A DNA stretch of 64,000 bases from Pampus argenteus (GCA_036937835.1 CM072879.1:8116501-8180500), one strand, 5' to 3'. Counted from the first letter of the stretch, positions 50,481-63,270 are shown. Made by a program: numbers and translations. Notes: a model not told the origin generated them from the sequence alone.

Positions 50481-50981
50481 AATAGTTTGGTAAAAAAGAC
50501 AGGCTGCTTGATGTTATGTTTAATAGTCATAAACTTTTATTGCCTCTCAAACACGAAGAGTCAATTACGTAGGCGAGGGAAGATCCCTGCTACAGGCCCT
50601 GCTGGAGAGAGATGGTTGATTAAGGGTGCTAAAGGCCCTGCAGCTTTAAAGGGATGGATGGAGAGTAAATAAATAGAGGGAGATAATTAAGGATTGGCAG
50701 GAAACAACACACTTTACTTTCTTTCCCTCCATCCCCTTGCTTTTTCGCTGCCCATCTCTCCACTTTTGCCTTGATGTCATTATTTCTCTGTGATTATTTA
50801 TTGTTTTTGGTTTTTTTGTTGCATCTGTGGACACGATCTATGTTATTTCCTTGATTGTACTCTTTTTGTTTCTTTCATTTTATGTAATTTCAGAAACTCT
50901 GATTCTAACTCATTCATCAGTGGCTGTTCAAGGTAGTCTGCAACATATGAACTTATTCAGTATTCATGTTTGAATTTTAAT
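50481..50981. other. Non-coding stretch, nothing recognised
   Basis: No repeat or exon recognised. Confidence 0.55.
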
Positions 50982-51196
50982 AGGGCTACAATGATAAGTC
51001 ATTTAATCAGTTAGTCTATTGACAGCTGGCAGCTATCTTTCATAATTCATAAGAAAATATTTGCAGACTTTCTTTGTCTTATGTTATAATAAACGGAACA
51101 TCTTTGAGTCTTGGACTGTTTGTTAGACAAAATAAGCAAATTTGAAGACAAAGATAACGAATCATTTAATCTAAAATAATAATTAGTTGCAGCCCT
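50982..51196. mobile_element. Short inverted-repeat element, family G, near full length
   Basis: The left end reads AGGGCTACAATGAT and the right end, on the opposite strand, AGGGCTGCAACTAAT. These are imperfect terminal inverted repeats of about 14 bases around 215 bases in total. Internal words GGAACATCTTTGAG and TAGACAAAATAAGC are shared with the fragment at 32572-32787. No target duplication is obvious and there is no coding frame. A hAT-type non-autonomous origin is possible but not demonstrated. Confidence 0.6.
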
Positions 51197-51319
51197 TCTT
51201 AAGTTAACTTACCACTAACCATCTTAACTACATACCTAACCTCAAGCTTACCTTAAATTATCATTTTACACTCAAATATGTATTTGTAGTTTTAGTTTCT
51301 ATGTCAACGACGTCCTACA

Positions 51320-51321
<2 letters not shown>
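51197..51321. other. Short spacer between element and GT array
   Basis: Nothing recognised. Confidence 0.5.

Positions 51322-51378
<57 letters not shown>
51322..51378. repeat. (GT)28 microsatellite
   Basis: Fifty-seven bases of uninterrupted GT followed by CATGTGCGTGCGTGC. Confidence 0.95.
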
Positions 51379-51379
<1 letters not shown>

Positions 51380-53238
51380 ATGTGCGTGCGTGCATCTATG
51401 GTTTTCTATGTTTTTTTTGGTGGTATAATCACATCCTGGTTCGTATGTGGTTGCTACTATTTATCCTGTGAATCCTGCACTTCTTGGTGTCTCTGTTTCT
51501 TCGAATTGAGACTATAAATAGTTAGAACAATCTTATTAAAACATCTAACAATACAAACTTAAAAAAAATAAATAAATAACTCACTGAATCAAACTATTGA
51601 ATCACAAGACCTACCTGCTTCACTGCATAGACTGTCACTCATGACTAGACCCTCTCACAAGATTGGCTGTGACTCTCCTTTTCCCCTCCAAAGAACTGAT
51701 GTGAGTTTTAATATGGACTTTTCACCTTTATAACAGTCTATTTGGTTGATATGGCACGTATTGTTTAAACAGTTTAACAGATTGTTTTGTAATATATTAT
51801 GCTAGATTCCTGTGTTCAGTTAAGTAAGCACAATGCCAGATTGTGGATGCATTATTTTTTATGTAATTACAATTGATAACCTCATTCACCTAATGTATTC
51901 AATTATTTATTTGCTACTATTCAGATTTGTTATATTGTCTTTTAATATTTCCTTTGTGTAAACCATCCGTCTGTTCACCCATTCAATCCGCCCTTGACTA
52001 CAATAATGAATTGTTGAAAACAGCTTTCCTGGATCATGTGTGCAAACATGATACAACTTATATACATTACATATCTATTTGTTTGCCAGAGTTGTTCAAT
52101 ATCGAAGGCATGAACTCAAGTTCAAGGTGGAGAGATTTATAAGTGCCATTAAAAGACAGCGCTTTCCTGTATACAGGGCATGTAATGTTTAGAAAACTAC
52201 AAAATATTTCCTTTTACTGCCCTCTTCATGTCTAAGCAGAGGGTTGTATTATTCACTCCAGTCATGACCAAATATTATCTAGCCTGAGTGAATCTCAGTG
52301 ACCGTATGTGCTTTGTGCTTTTTCTCCTGGAAAGAAAAATGCCACTGGTTTAGATGATTGCATTCGTTGATAAGTGGTAGTTATTGCGGGATCAGTTGGC
52401 AGTTTGATTACAACCTTTTGATCTAGCACAGGGATGCATGATGGCCATTTTAAAAATATTTCACTCAGTATTCAGCATGAAACCTGCATATTATAGCTTT
52501 CGCATGTAAAGGTTGGATGTGTCTTCTGCAGTACAACAAGCGCAAACACACTGACACATACCTGACCTGTATGTGTCACGGGTCAACATTCCCTGTTGCT
52601 ACTTGCTCTCGGGCCTGAAACAGATGAAAGCATTGGAAAGTGGACTTGTGGAGCGTTGCTGCACTCCTCAGCACTATTAGTGGTGCATGGCCGTGCTGTG
52701 GCTCTCCCCTGCTCACACTGAGTTATTCACCCCCTCCATCACCCCCCTGTCTCAGCAGCCTAATATGGTCTTGGCTTGTTGTGGCATGGAGCACACCAGT
52801 ATGCCTGGTCAGCCATTAATACTGACCCATTTCTAGGCAGCTCTCCAGAATTAAGAGGTGGAAAATAATTATTTTCAGAATCATTTCTTGCTCTCATTTA
52901 TCTGTGTATTCTTGTAGCTGCAACATAATCCGTTTTAATAGTTTTAAGTTAAGTCAACAGTACATGTGTATGCTCATTCAAATGCATGTGTGCATCTATC
53001 TATCATCTATCTATCTTGAGTTCTCTCAGTGTATTTACTTTCCATAAAATATTCCTCCTGGCGGTCTGCAGGGTGTAGAAACTCTTTTAGAGATTAGACC
53101 TGTGAGTTTCATAATGCTTTTGTTGCCCTTTTTCCCTTTGCAGAAGGTGTTATTTGATCTTTTTTAAGTTTTGTTGAAGGTTATTGTTGAGTATTGCATC
53201 AAAATTCATCTAATTTGTTGTCCCAATTTCCCCTGCAG
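51379..53238. other. Non-coding stretch upstream of the candidate small gene
   Basis: A (CTAT)n stretch lies near 52997-53015. A good acceptor-like CCCTTTTTCCCTTTGCAG ends at 53143, but what follows it is not convincing as an exon. A promoter or first exon for the downstream candidate gene would lie here or further upstream, and I could not identify one. Confidence 0.4.
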
Positions 53239-53421
53239 CTGTCGGGCAATCATTGGGGAAATGTTTCAGAAGAGTCCTAAACATGAGAGAGGAAATGAGC
53301 TGAGACGGAAGTGCCCAAAAACACACCGTAGATGGAGGCAAACGAGACAAAGGCAGAAATTAGATAGAAAGGATGCAAGAGAGCAGAAACTAGAGACAGA
53401 GAGAAAGAGAGGAGCGGACAG
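53239..53421 (+). ncRNA. Putative purine-rich 5' exon of a small gene
   Basis: The segment follows TTTCCCCTGCAG and ends ACAG|GTGAGC, both good matches to vertebrate splice consensus. It is 183 bases and its second half is rich in GAGA/AGAA words of the kind that act as exonic splicing enhancers. One frame is open (CRAIIGEMFQKSPKHERGNE onward), but the peptide is low-complexity and basic and is not recognised. If joined to the exon at 54223, it places a TAA (53278-53280) in frame upstream of that ATG. It also adds upstream ATGs at 53261, 53283 and 53295, which would reduce translation of the main frame. It is typed as non-coding exon for want of a better class. The link to the downstream exon is inferred. 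Confidence 0.3.
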
Positions 53422-54222
53422 GTGAGCTATGTGTGTGCTGACCTTCCCCCCTGGCTGTCAGAATAAAATAAGCCCGACAGCCTCTGCCCCTCTAGCCGGA
53501 TCAGACTGCCAGTCCATCAGCTGTCCCATTAACATGTCAGAACAAACAAACTAAACAAAAAAAACACACACAAAGCGCCAGCGAGCAAGAGGACGGATGG
53601 ATGAATGCTTTAGCTTGGAAGAGGACTGGCTGTATGGCTGTGTAGTGAGAGATGTACTGCTGAGCACTGTGAATCTGTCATCAGTCAGTTCTCTCTGTTT
53701 CGCTTTATTTTTCTCTTTCTGTCTGCATCATTCTGTAAACAATGGCACACCGAACACAGCCATGCACCAGCACCCACAAGCCAAACACAGAGAGGTTAGG
53801 GATCTATCCACATGCATGGAATATTATTCAAGATTTATGAAGAAGTAGTGTCTCTCGAAATATTATTAGAATCCTGTGTCTTTTAGTCAGCGCAGCATTG
53901 AAGTGGGTCACATTTTGTGATCTTATAAGCAGCCCTAAATTATGCTCCAGCACTCTTCCCCGTTTCATCTGCAGTTCACAAGGTGCAGGAGAAGATGGAG
54001 GGAGGGAGCTGGAGCTGGATGACTGAGGCTCTGCAAGCCAGGATGCAGATTGTCTATTTGTTTATATGTTTGGACTTTTAATCTTGTCAAGTGGGTTATA
54101 GAGCACAGCTGTCGGTATACAAAACCAGTGGGGTGGCTGATCTAATACATTGAGCTCTTTTTACCTCCCCACATGCCCCCCACTCTTTTCCCTCTGTCTC
54201 CTTGTCTTTTTCAATGGCACAG
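53422..54222 (+). other. Putative intron, 801 bp
   Basis: It begins GTGAGC and ends TGTCTTTTTCAATGGCACAG after about 60 bases of C/T-rich sequence. No competing exon was recognised inside it. Confidence 0.3.
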
Positions 54223-54387
54223 ATGGATCTACAGCGGCTCCTGGTGGAGCTTTACAGTACTGTACAGATGGCTCAGAGACAGTGGATGTGTGAAATCGTT
54301 GACCTAGTTCTCCTACTTGTGTACATTGCATGTCTCTTGTTAATCAAGTCAATATTTGGAAAACTGGTAGACCTTTTAGATGAATAG
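54223..54387 (+). CDS. Candidate single-pass membrane micropeptide, 54 residues
   Basis: The frame opens with MDLQRLLVELYSTVQ and ends KSIFGKLVDLLDE before TAG. Residues about 1-24 look like an amphipathic helix with charged positions. Residues about 25-41 (IVDLVLLLVYIACLLLI) form one hydrophobic segment long enough to span a membrane. A lysine and a short amphipathic tail follow. The ATG sits immediately after a strong acceptor (about 60 bases of C/T-rich sequence ending CACAG), so the whole frame would lie in one exon, as in several known muscle micropeptide genes such as phospholamban. I compared it mentally with phospholamban, sarcolipin, myoregulin, DWORF and several SMIM proteins and found no match. 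An in-frame ATG at 54214 would add three residues if the acceptor is not used. ATG at 54268 is a further alternative. The first AATAAA noticed downstream is near 55326. It may be a chance frame, but hydrophobic pattern and splice context together are unusual in this window. Confidence 0.42.
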   Translation: MDLQRLLVELYSTVQMAQRQWMCEIVDLVLLLVYIACLLLIKSIFGKLVDLLDE

Positions 54388-55340
54388 TAGATGAGACCAG
54401 ATTAGCCCAGATCCATTGATTCTGAATAAGAGAATATAGCAGCAGGCTGGCACTAAGCGCAACTGCTTTCATGGATTCTGGCAACAGTGTAAGGGTTACA
54501 TCATTTGAGAAAAACTCTAAGATACTGCGCTGTAGATGCCTTATGTGAAAAAAAATATATATATCCTGACAGTTTGTTTCATATAGGCAGGCCTACGTGA
54601 AACAAATACTGTGGAAACCAAGTTTTCTAGTGTTTAATTCCTTCTCTTGAAGCTGGCTGTGGGAGATGTAGTGTTCGTATAATATGTCCATGATGAATGC
54701 ATTCCCAGTACTCGCATACAGTGTTCATTAATTCGGTATATGGGCAAATTCCTGCACAGAACATTAGATCCTTCAAGGCATGAAGTAAGTAAAGCTTTTG
54801 TTACATTCTGGGGAGAAAGGGCACAGCAAGTCATGCGTTTCTGGAGCTCAGAAGAAGTTGACACTTATATTTTATCCTTTTCCCTTTATCTGTTGTGGTC
54901 TGTGGGATTTTGCACTGCCTGATGGTTAATAGACATCACACAGTCTGAGAATTATTTAAGTGGAAGAACTTAAGATCTTTGTTTATGCTCTTGGTATTTG
55001 GCCCAGTGTTTGGACCTTGCTTGTCTTGTATCACCTTATGTTTCCATGTGGATTTGTCCTCATGTGAATAAGCTTACTTTTTTTTTCTTTTTTTTTTGTT
55101 CTGACTTTAAAACATATCTTTTTTCTTTGGCGTCAGGCTGCATTCACAGTGAGGATTTAAAAACTTTCCAATCCATCATGCTGCTTATGTTAATGAATCA
55201 TACTGTATGAGCAGCTATAAAACTAAACACAACTCTCCAGTAGAGAAACATCAGCTAAACCCATCTCCAACATCTTTCTGACCCAAAGATGCAACATAAA
55301 CCATACAGAACAAAAACTATACATTAATAAATAAAAACTT
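54388..55340 (+). other. Possible 3' untranslated region of the micropeptide gene
   Basis: Non-coding sequence follows the TAG. AATAAATAAAAA near 55326-55337 is the first convincing polyadenylation signal I see. T-rich runs near 55078-55098 make other ends possible. Assignment depends on the micropeptide gene being real. Confidence 0.25.
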
Positions 55341-58300
55341 GAAATGTAATTTCAGCATGCTGAAGATAAAACACCCTCCTGATCCAACGTTTGGGGTGGG
55401 GGGTGTGGGGGGGTCAAGGCAGGGAGGTTGATGAAGGGCCTGCGGCTCTCTGACAACTTATTTTCAGTGGGTTTATCCGTCAACCATGTTGATTCCATTA
55501 GCTGGAACCTGACAGTGAGTGGCTGTGCTCCAAGCTCTATCACTCTCATATCAGAAGCTAGTGAGAGAAAGAGAGATGGAGAAATAGGGAGAAAGAGACA
55601 GAGAGAGGTAAATAACTGCCGACCCTTTTACTGTGTGATTCCTGTTCTTTAAAACACCCCTCCCCGACTTGATGAATAAACACACACACAAACACACTCC
55701 AAGTGACTTTCAAATGGCACGACATCACATGACAACATGCATAAACAATCATAAGATTCATAGCCTAATCATCTTTTGGGCAAAATTTCACTCATGAATA
55801 TTGTGAATGAATTGTGAAAATGAAGTTGACAAGGATGATGACAGCGACCATTATGGCAGCATTAGAGACCAGCAGCATTATTCTGGCCCTGCTTGAAGTG
55901 GGTCAAAGCCTTAATGCCTTCTTTGTGAATGTGACAAAGTGTAAAGCGGCTACCGCCGCTGCCTTGTTATACCCTTTTCTCATGCACACCCACATAAATC
56001 TCCCGTCCATTTACCACTCACACGATTGAAATCCAATTCCCTGGAAACTGGTTCTAAAAAGACACTTCAGGTCCGGCAAGTTATCGGTTTAGGCAATACC
56101 CATCCCCATTTAGACTGAATTAGATTTGAGGAAAAGGGTCAGACTGCCATATTTCATCTGTAAACCAAAGCTCATATTTTTGTCTGAGCTTTCTCTCTGC
56201 CCTGCTGTCTTCATGAAGGCATTTGGTGCTCAAATTTACTCCCAAGTCTGAAATTACCTTTCTTCTGCATCGCCTCCTTTTTCTGCTCTCAGTCCATCAG
56301 CCTTGACTTGTTATTACAATTTCCCCTCAAAATGTGCCAGGAATGGATCTATCCAGTGCAGTCACTCTAAACAGACCGGCAGTGTCTGTCATGAGCAGAC
56401 ACTAGTCAAAATGACTGAGAGAAATGAAACATTACTCATTTGGGGGGGTAATGAATTTGAACACGATTAAAAGTACTTTATTCTGTTGAGCTCACACCCA
56501 AACAATTCAAGCTGGCAGGAACTGGCTCAAAGTCAGGGTTTGACAGAACAATTTGTATGATGCCTGAGAACTCATTAGCTTGAGAAAGCTAATTAAAGCT
56601 TTCTGAATGGTTCCTTGACCTGTGAAATCTGCAGGCCAGGCAACCGTGAGAGAAGACAGAACAAAGTGGAAATCTTGATTAAAGCTCAATAGAAATTCAC
56701 TACTGGAATTGATTGTTTAAGCTCATTCCAAGTCATGTGGGTGAGATGTTGCAAGACCTAATTGTACTTCGAGAAGCAGCTATTGAGAGACGATGGACAA
56801 AAAACACATGTTAGACCCGTGAGCTCTGCTCATCGATTAGTGAAGATTAGAGGACAAAGGAAGAGTATATCAGGGGCAGCTGGCATGTTCATGAAATGGA
56901 TTTGATTTAAAATCTTTGATATGGTAGATACAGAGGCACTAAGATGTGTAATCTTTAAAATGCATCTATTAGCTGTATTTTTGCACGCTGCTGAACGCGT
57001 CCCCGTGATCGAATATATTTCAATAAGTCACTGGAAGGGTCAGAATTTCACTTTATAGAGCTCAGTCCAAGGCATGTCCTTCCAGGGTGATAGCCAGATG
57101 ATGTTTTATTCAGAGACCCCCCATATTTACATTTTAGAAACAGAAGGAAGTGTAGATGTATGAAGCACCATAAATGCAGTGATGGATCTTCACAGGGTCT
57201 CCATACTTTCAATTACTGTATGACAATTCAGCTTGACACATGAGACCAAAGCCTGCAGGAATAACTGGGAAAGGGGGCACTGGCAACAATCTCCTTGACC
57301 TTAGCTAAAGAGGTGGAAAAGAGGGACAAAGGAAGTAAAGAATAAGAAACTAAAAAAAAAAATGATTATTTTTTTTTCAGAGGGTGAATCCCACAGGTGT
57401 ACCTCTTGTCTGACCTTGACAAAATGAAAGAAAATGTGCTAAATTCATCTCGGGCCCTGCAGGAAATTCAAGTCGGAGACAGAGAGCAGAAGAGGGAAAG
57501 GAGGTTAGAGCTCTCTGTGGAATTAGAGGCAGTATATTCCCCTGACTTAAGGCTTTGGAAGAAAAAAAAACAGCCAGAATTTAAAAAAAAAAAAAAAGCC
57601 GCCCTCCCGTAGCCCTGCCCCCTCCCCTCTCTGTTTGAAGCCCCACCCACCAGACAAGCACGGGCATACACGCTTGCAACAGATTACTATTGCGTTTACT
57701 CACACACACACAACAGAAAGTTTGGTGGCCAGGCGAGCAGTGGGATACCGACGGTTAAGAAGTGACAGGACTTTATGAACTGCAGAAGGAGACAAAATGA
57801 AACAATATGAACAGAAAGCAGAATGCCTGTAGCTTGGGGGAATCTGAACAACGCATAATTTTAACGATGCCAGAGTGAGAGACTGTCAAGGGAAGTGAGG
57901 CTGAGGTTGGATACTGAGCCGTTTCTGCGCCCTGGTGCTGCTCTTCAATCTGTGACTCGGTTTTGGTGCTGCAGGTCCAGGTCTGGCTCTCTGATGGACC
58001 GGGGACTGAGGAGGTTTTAGAGGCGGACAAGGAAAGAGACAGGCAGAGTGCACACAGATAACATAAGGCCATCCAATTATTTCATGCAGGCTGAATGAAT
58101 GATTGGGCAGGCTTATTACAGGCACGAAACAACCAGAATTATTTTTTATTTTTTGTCAGACCATTTGTTTTATTGATTGTTGTTGGGATATAAAGAGAAT
58201 TTAAATAAATGTAACAAAAAAAATGCTTTTAAAATAAATTGCGTAGCCTGGCTTTTAAGTTGCTGTTAAAACATGCCTACCAGGTATGCTTTATGTACTG

Positions 58301-59794
58301 GACTGAATACATAGTTCTTTGCCCCCAGAGGAATCAATAACTGGTCAAACTGCGGAGGAAACTGCAGGAAAACACTTTGTCTGGTGAAGTTGTGGACTGT
58401 GAAATCCATTGACTGAAGGATGGAAACAGACCCGGAAAAGTTCATAGTCAGGCGAGTCAGGGGACAGTGTTGAATACATTACCGTTTTGCACACTCAGCC
58501 ATCTTTTATTTGATTTTCACATCTTTTTCATCTTTTCATATGATATTAATATTGTTTTTCTTGTGTCTCGCACAACACGCACACTCACATTCTTTGATGA
58601 CTTAGACATGATCTTTCATTCAAGCCAGCGGCTGAGCTTAATATGGTCCTGGGCTGCTGAGTTCCCTTCAAATGAGTTTTTCTATTATGCTTCTCCTCTC
58701 TATTCACTACGGGGCTATTCCCTCACAGCCATGTGGTTGTGTGTGAATACTAAGCTGCCAAGGATGAATATCAACATCAGCATGGTGTGTGTGCGCGTAT
58801 GTGTGTGTGTGTGAGAAAGAGAGAGAGAGAGAGCAAATGACAAGCTTGCATGCTTCTGTAAAACAAATAATTTGATAGGTTATTTTGTTCTATGGAACTA
58901 TACATCTTTTATCGTGCTTACTTCTTCTATCTAACAAACATGCATTAGGTCTGGAACACCACCGAGAAGAAGAAAGATGAACCCCCTGGTGCAGAACTTC
59001 GGCGCATCTGATAGAGTCCCAAATTAAATTGCACTCATTGATCATTTCCCTCTTTATCTTCTTTCTCTGATTGTGTGTTCTGATCCCCTTCCTGTTTCTC
59101 TGCTCATTAGCATCCCTGCAACAGCATCTGAGTCCCCAACATGGCTCACACTGCTCAGCACCCTGGCATTAATCATAGATCTTCATTCCATTTACAAATA
59201 TAGAGACTCATAGGCATTATCATATGCACATATCGACTCATACCTCAGGCTGACAGGCTTGCACGTACACACCTACATGTGCACCGTATGCCTCAGAATA
59301 TGTTCCCTGCTGGGGTTGTGCAATGTTCACACGGTGGGCATCTACAACTTCCTCCATTAGTGTGACGTCCCATTGTTTCAGGATCGATGACTGGACAATT
59401 GAATGAATAACAAATGATAGGGAAACACTAATCTGTATTTGTGTTATTTTCTCTTTCCTTCCTGTGTGTCTGAATCTGCAGTGCTAAGAGACACCTGAGC
59501 AGGTTGTTTAATACGTTCTCAAAACAGCAGTAATCTCTATAAGGCACCAAGCATGACAAATACTCTGTATGAGGGCAAATAATTTATACACAAGCAAGCT
59601 GCTTCACAAATCTAACTCATAGTATTGCTGATATGTGTCATCAAAGATACATTTCAAGTCCGTAAGCCTATATTTGGCAAGACCTTCGCTGATCATTATC
59701 ATCTTATGATCCGCCTCATGGTATTTTATGTTTTTATGTAATCACAGACAGTGTGACACAAACAGAATGACTAAGTAGAAGGAGACTTTGTTGA
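55341..59794. other. Non-coding stretch with minor repeats
   Basis: A G-rich patch at 55392-55414 (runs of four to seven G) is quadruplex-prone. GAAAGCTAATTAAAGCTTTC at 56584-56603 is an inverted repeat with 7-base arms around AATTAA. A compound GT/GA array lies at 58785-58833. The frame at 57397-57612 reads smoothly but has a TGA just after its apparent acceptor, so it is not accepted as an exon. Confidence 0.5.
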
Positions 59795-59821
59795 TGTGTG
59801 TGTGTGTGTGTGTGTGTGTGT
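59795..59821. repeat. (TG)n microsatellite
   Basis: About thirteen uninterrupted TG units. Confidence 0.9.
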
Positions 59822-62800
59822 CTGCACCTACACATGTGCACACCACAGAGCATTACAGAAGGGTAAAAAGATATGCCAAGTGTGGAATAATGGTTTGGCA
59901 TGTGTGAAAATGAACACAGTGATTGGGATTAATGACTTTATGGGAGCCTAAAGTGGGCATAATGAGCTGGAAAAGGCATATTCGAGATAAACCCGCTGGA
60001 ATGGTAATGGAACAAACTGCTGGATTCAGGGTCCAGTGTTGAGAGATATCGATGCTAGATTTAGACCTGATGGGTTTCATTTCTGCGCACTTCAATTCTG
60101 CATTAGAGTCAACTTTTGCTCTTGTGCAGCTCAACTATCATGTTTTTAGTTATCAATCATATATAGTGTTTGATATGGGTTATTATTGGTAACTAACTAC
60201 TATAAATACTAATTTTCTACTTGTAAATTACTACTCTTACAGTTGCTTAAAATGGATGCTCCTCTTTGATAGATTATTTTTGGCATCATGTTCATATATA
60301 ATATGAACAATGTTCATACTAAAAGTAAATGCAAAATGCGTGTTGCACAATGCCGCACATTTTAAAAAAAAATTCAGCTTTTCATTTGTTTATATGCAAG
60401 AAAATAAATTTAACATGAACATTTAAAAACACAGAATTAACAACCAATGTCCTTCCTATAACTTCTGTACAGTACAAAGCATTGTAAATTAGTAGAATAA
60501 AAATGTATTTCTTTATGTTGAACTTAATATGGGCCTGCAACTCCACAGCTTTAACTTACTTTACAATTCTGTCAAACTTTGCTTGACAAATAAGATTTGA
60601 AAAGTTCCATTAAAGTCATCCTGGGCAGCTGCCCCTCGGCCTCTTCCCACTGTCTTTCACCATGTTTGGACTTCTCTTTGAGGCGTCCTCTTCGGTTTGT
60701 GCTGCCGGCTCTTGGGACAGATGTCTCTAGTTGTCACTCACTTCAGTGGGGGTTGAGAGAGCTGGAGAAGAAAGCAGCATGGTGAGTATAGTAAGTGAAG
60801 GGTGTAAAACTGGCCCTCTGGTGGGATCACCTGTTCCAAATGGAGTAGTAGAGGCCAAAGAAGACAGGAGAGGTTGCTATGGGAGAGGAGGAAGTGAAAT
60901 GAAGGGTGAGGAGGATGAAATGAAGCAAAGAGAGCTTTTTGGTGAACATGTGTCATACACAGCTGCTGTCTTGGTGCCTGCTGGCAATGCTTCAGGCTTT
61001 AGGCCTAACGCTGTAGTCCGGGAAAGAAGGCAAAAGTTCTGTAATGTTCGGTGGTATAGGACAGATTGTGTCCACGAAAGCACAGTAAGACTACAGGGTG
61101 ATGGAAAAAGACAACAAGTAAGAATAAGACAGAACACTGTGAACACAAAAAAATATCATGTACTAAGACATAATTTCTGTACCAATGCTGTCTTTGTTTT
61201 TACATTCTGAAATCACACACATCCTCGACCAGCCCCACCAGACTATGATAACTTTTCCTCTTCGACGTTCATCAGTAGTATAGGTCCACAGGGACGGGAC
61301 CGTGGAATTTATGGGGCCAGGTTAGTGAGTGGTAAAGATGACCGGGAAAAAATGGAAGGCAGTTAAGGTAAAGCTTCAGTTGCTCTCCCTAAGGTCCACT
61401 TGATCATCACGCTTGCCCCCGAGAGACTATGACTCAGTTCAGCTCCCCTGCTCACGTCACATGCTCATGTTGTCACCGAGAGAGATGTGGGCCCTGGGGA
61501 AGAGCACACACATGAAAATACACTCAGACGCGTACCGGCACAGTTCCACTGCTTATATGTGATTTCCTTTGACATCTGTGTATGTTCCCATCACTCTTGT
61601 ATTTGTGTCATCGTGGTAAATGGCTTGAGTGTGTGTGTGTTAGTGTGCATGTGTAGGCGTATGCACATGTGAGTAGTTATGTGTTTATGTGCCATATGTC
61701 TTACAATGTTGGTAAATGGCCCTCCCAGCCCTCCAGGGCCTGATTCGACTCTGACCGAGAAACGACCAGCCTGACCGTGAGGATAAACCAATAGTCCTTA
61801 CAGATGGATGTCCACACTCTTGGTGATGAAATGACTTCGTGACCTACATCTAAACTAACAGTGAAATTGGGGGTTAGGGTCACACAGCTACGATACCCTC
61901 TTTACAAATACACCTTCAACCCTGAGAGGCCTCATGTGTTACAACGTTACGACGTTTGCATACGTAGCAGAAGTCTTTTTCAGGGTTTTGTCAAGATGAA
62001 ACCATTTCCAATTCCAATATTTGCTTCTTAGCATATAATTTGACTATAATAACAAACCAATATATATTGAAAGCAAAACAACTTTTTTTAACGGCAATTT
62101 AAGATGTTAAAATAAAGAAAAAACATATAAAAATCCTCGCCATGAATACTTTCTTTAACATTTCATGCTAGTTTACAGTAGTGCATGAGTTTGACTTGAG
62201 ACAATGCAAATACTTTGTTCATATATCACGTTGTATTTTGCTGGATATAATTTAATCTGATTCAATTTATTTTTAAAATTGATTTAGATTTAGTGTTTAA
62301 TTTAGTGCACATTGAGTTTCATTATTGGAATTAATTTCAACTGTATTACTTCTTATACTTTTATATAATTTTAATTAACTGAAGTTAATATTGTTTAATT
62401 TACATTCACATGACCTGGCAATTTAGAACCAGCAATTAGCTTAAACAGCATGTTTTTGTTCAGAGGAGGGAGACCCATCACCATGCCGCCTTTATAAATA
62501 GCAATAAATTACATTAAGGTGTTAAATATAGCTGCATTGTTGGCAGGTATTGTCTTGCATTCATAGTAATGTTTATCTGTAAAATCGTTAGTGCTAGTAC
62601 TAGCTTTAGGTGTAATACATTATGGTTATTTTCTACTACCTTCCTTCTAATGAGGGGCTTAATCATCTCTTCATTGTTAGCTAATTATATTATTTAATGC
62701 TTAGCTGGAAGAAATGCGGCAATTTTGTGAAATGTGTAATGTTCATATTGAGTGTTGCAAATTGCAGTTACAATACCCTCTTCAAAGAGACGACGGAGAC

Positions 62801-63270
62801 GGAGGCAGAGGCAGAGAGAGCTGAGCGAGGCAGCAAAGGGAAATAGGTGAATCATTACTGAAATACCAAACACCCAGTTCTTTAAAGTATGTTTGTCTCA
62901 GTGAATCCACATAAGCTATTGTATTTACCACCAAAACCCCAAATCTTTCATAGTGTGAAACAGCAAATGAAGATCTGAAAGTATTGATTTATTTCCAAAA
63001 AATGGATGTGGATTATAATGCATCAAGATTAAAATCCATCAGAAATTCTCATGCGCAGTATGTTGACAAGCCTGATTGGATTTACTGTTGATACACATCT
63101 CGGAGGCGTTAGAGAAGCCATGTCAAACACACCGTGTTTGTCTTTGCTTTCCTTCTCGTTTTCATGTGCTCTTGGAGAAAAGCCAGATTTCTTCAAGACC
63201 TCACCCCGCCAAGTGCTTGATCCCAGTATACAGACAAGTAGAACTAAGCAGTTTGGAAAATGATGGGTAC
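59822..63270. other. Non-coding stretch, nothing recognised
   Basis: It includes the longest open frame in the window (60731-61210, 159 codons, plus), which contains a CATG|GTGAGT donor-like site at 60779-60784 but no recognisable domain. The AT-rich region 62030-62420 has no open frame. A short GT run lies near 61631-61640. Confidence 0.5.

Noticed and set aside
57381..57612. Possible exon after TTTTTTTTTCAG
   Set aside because: The frame that reads well (from 57397) has a TGA at 57385-57387 right after the acceptor, and the far end runs into A-runs rather than a donor.
60731..61210. Longest open frame in the window, 159 codons, plus strand
   Set aside because: No recognisable domain, irregular composition, and no acceptor-donor pair that frames it. 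A frame this long is expected by chance in 64 kb.
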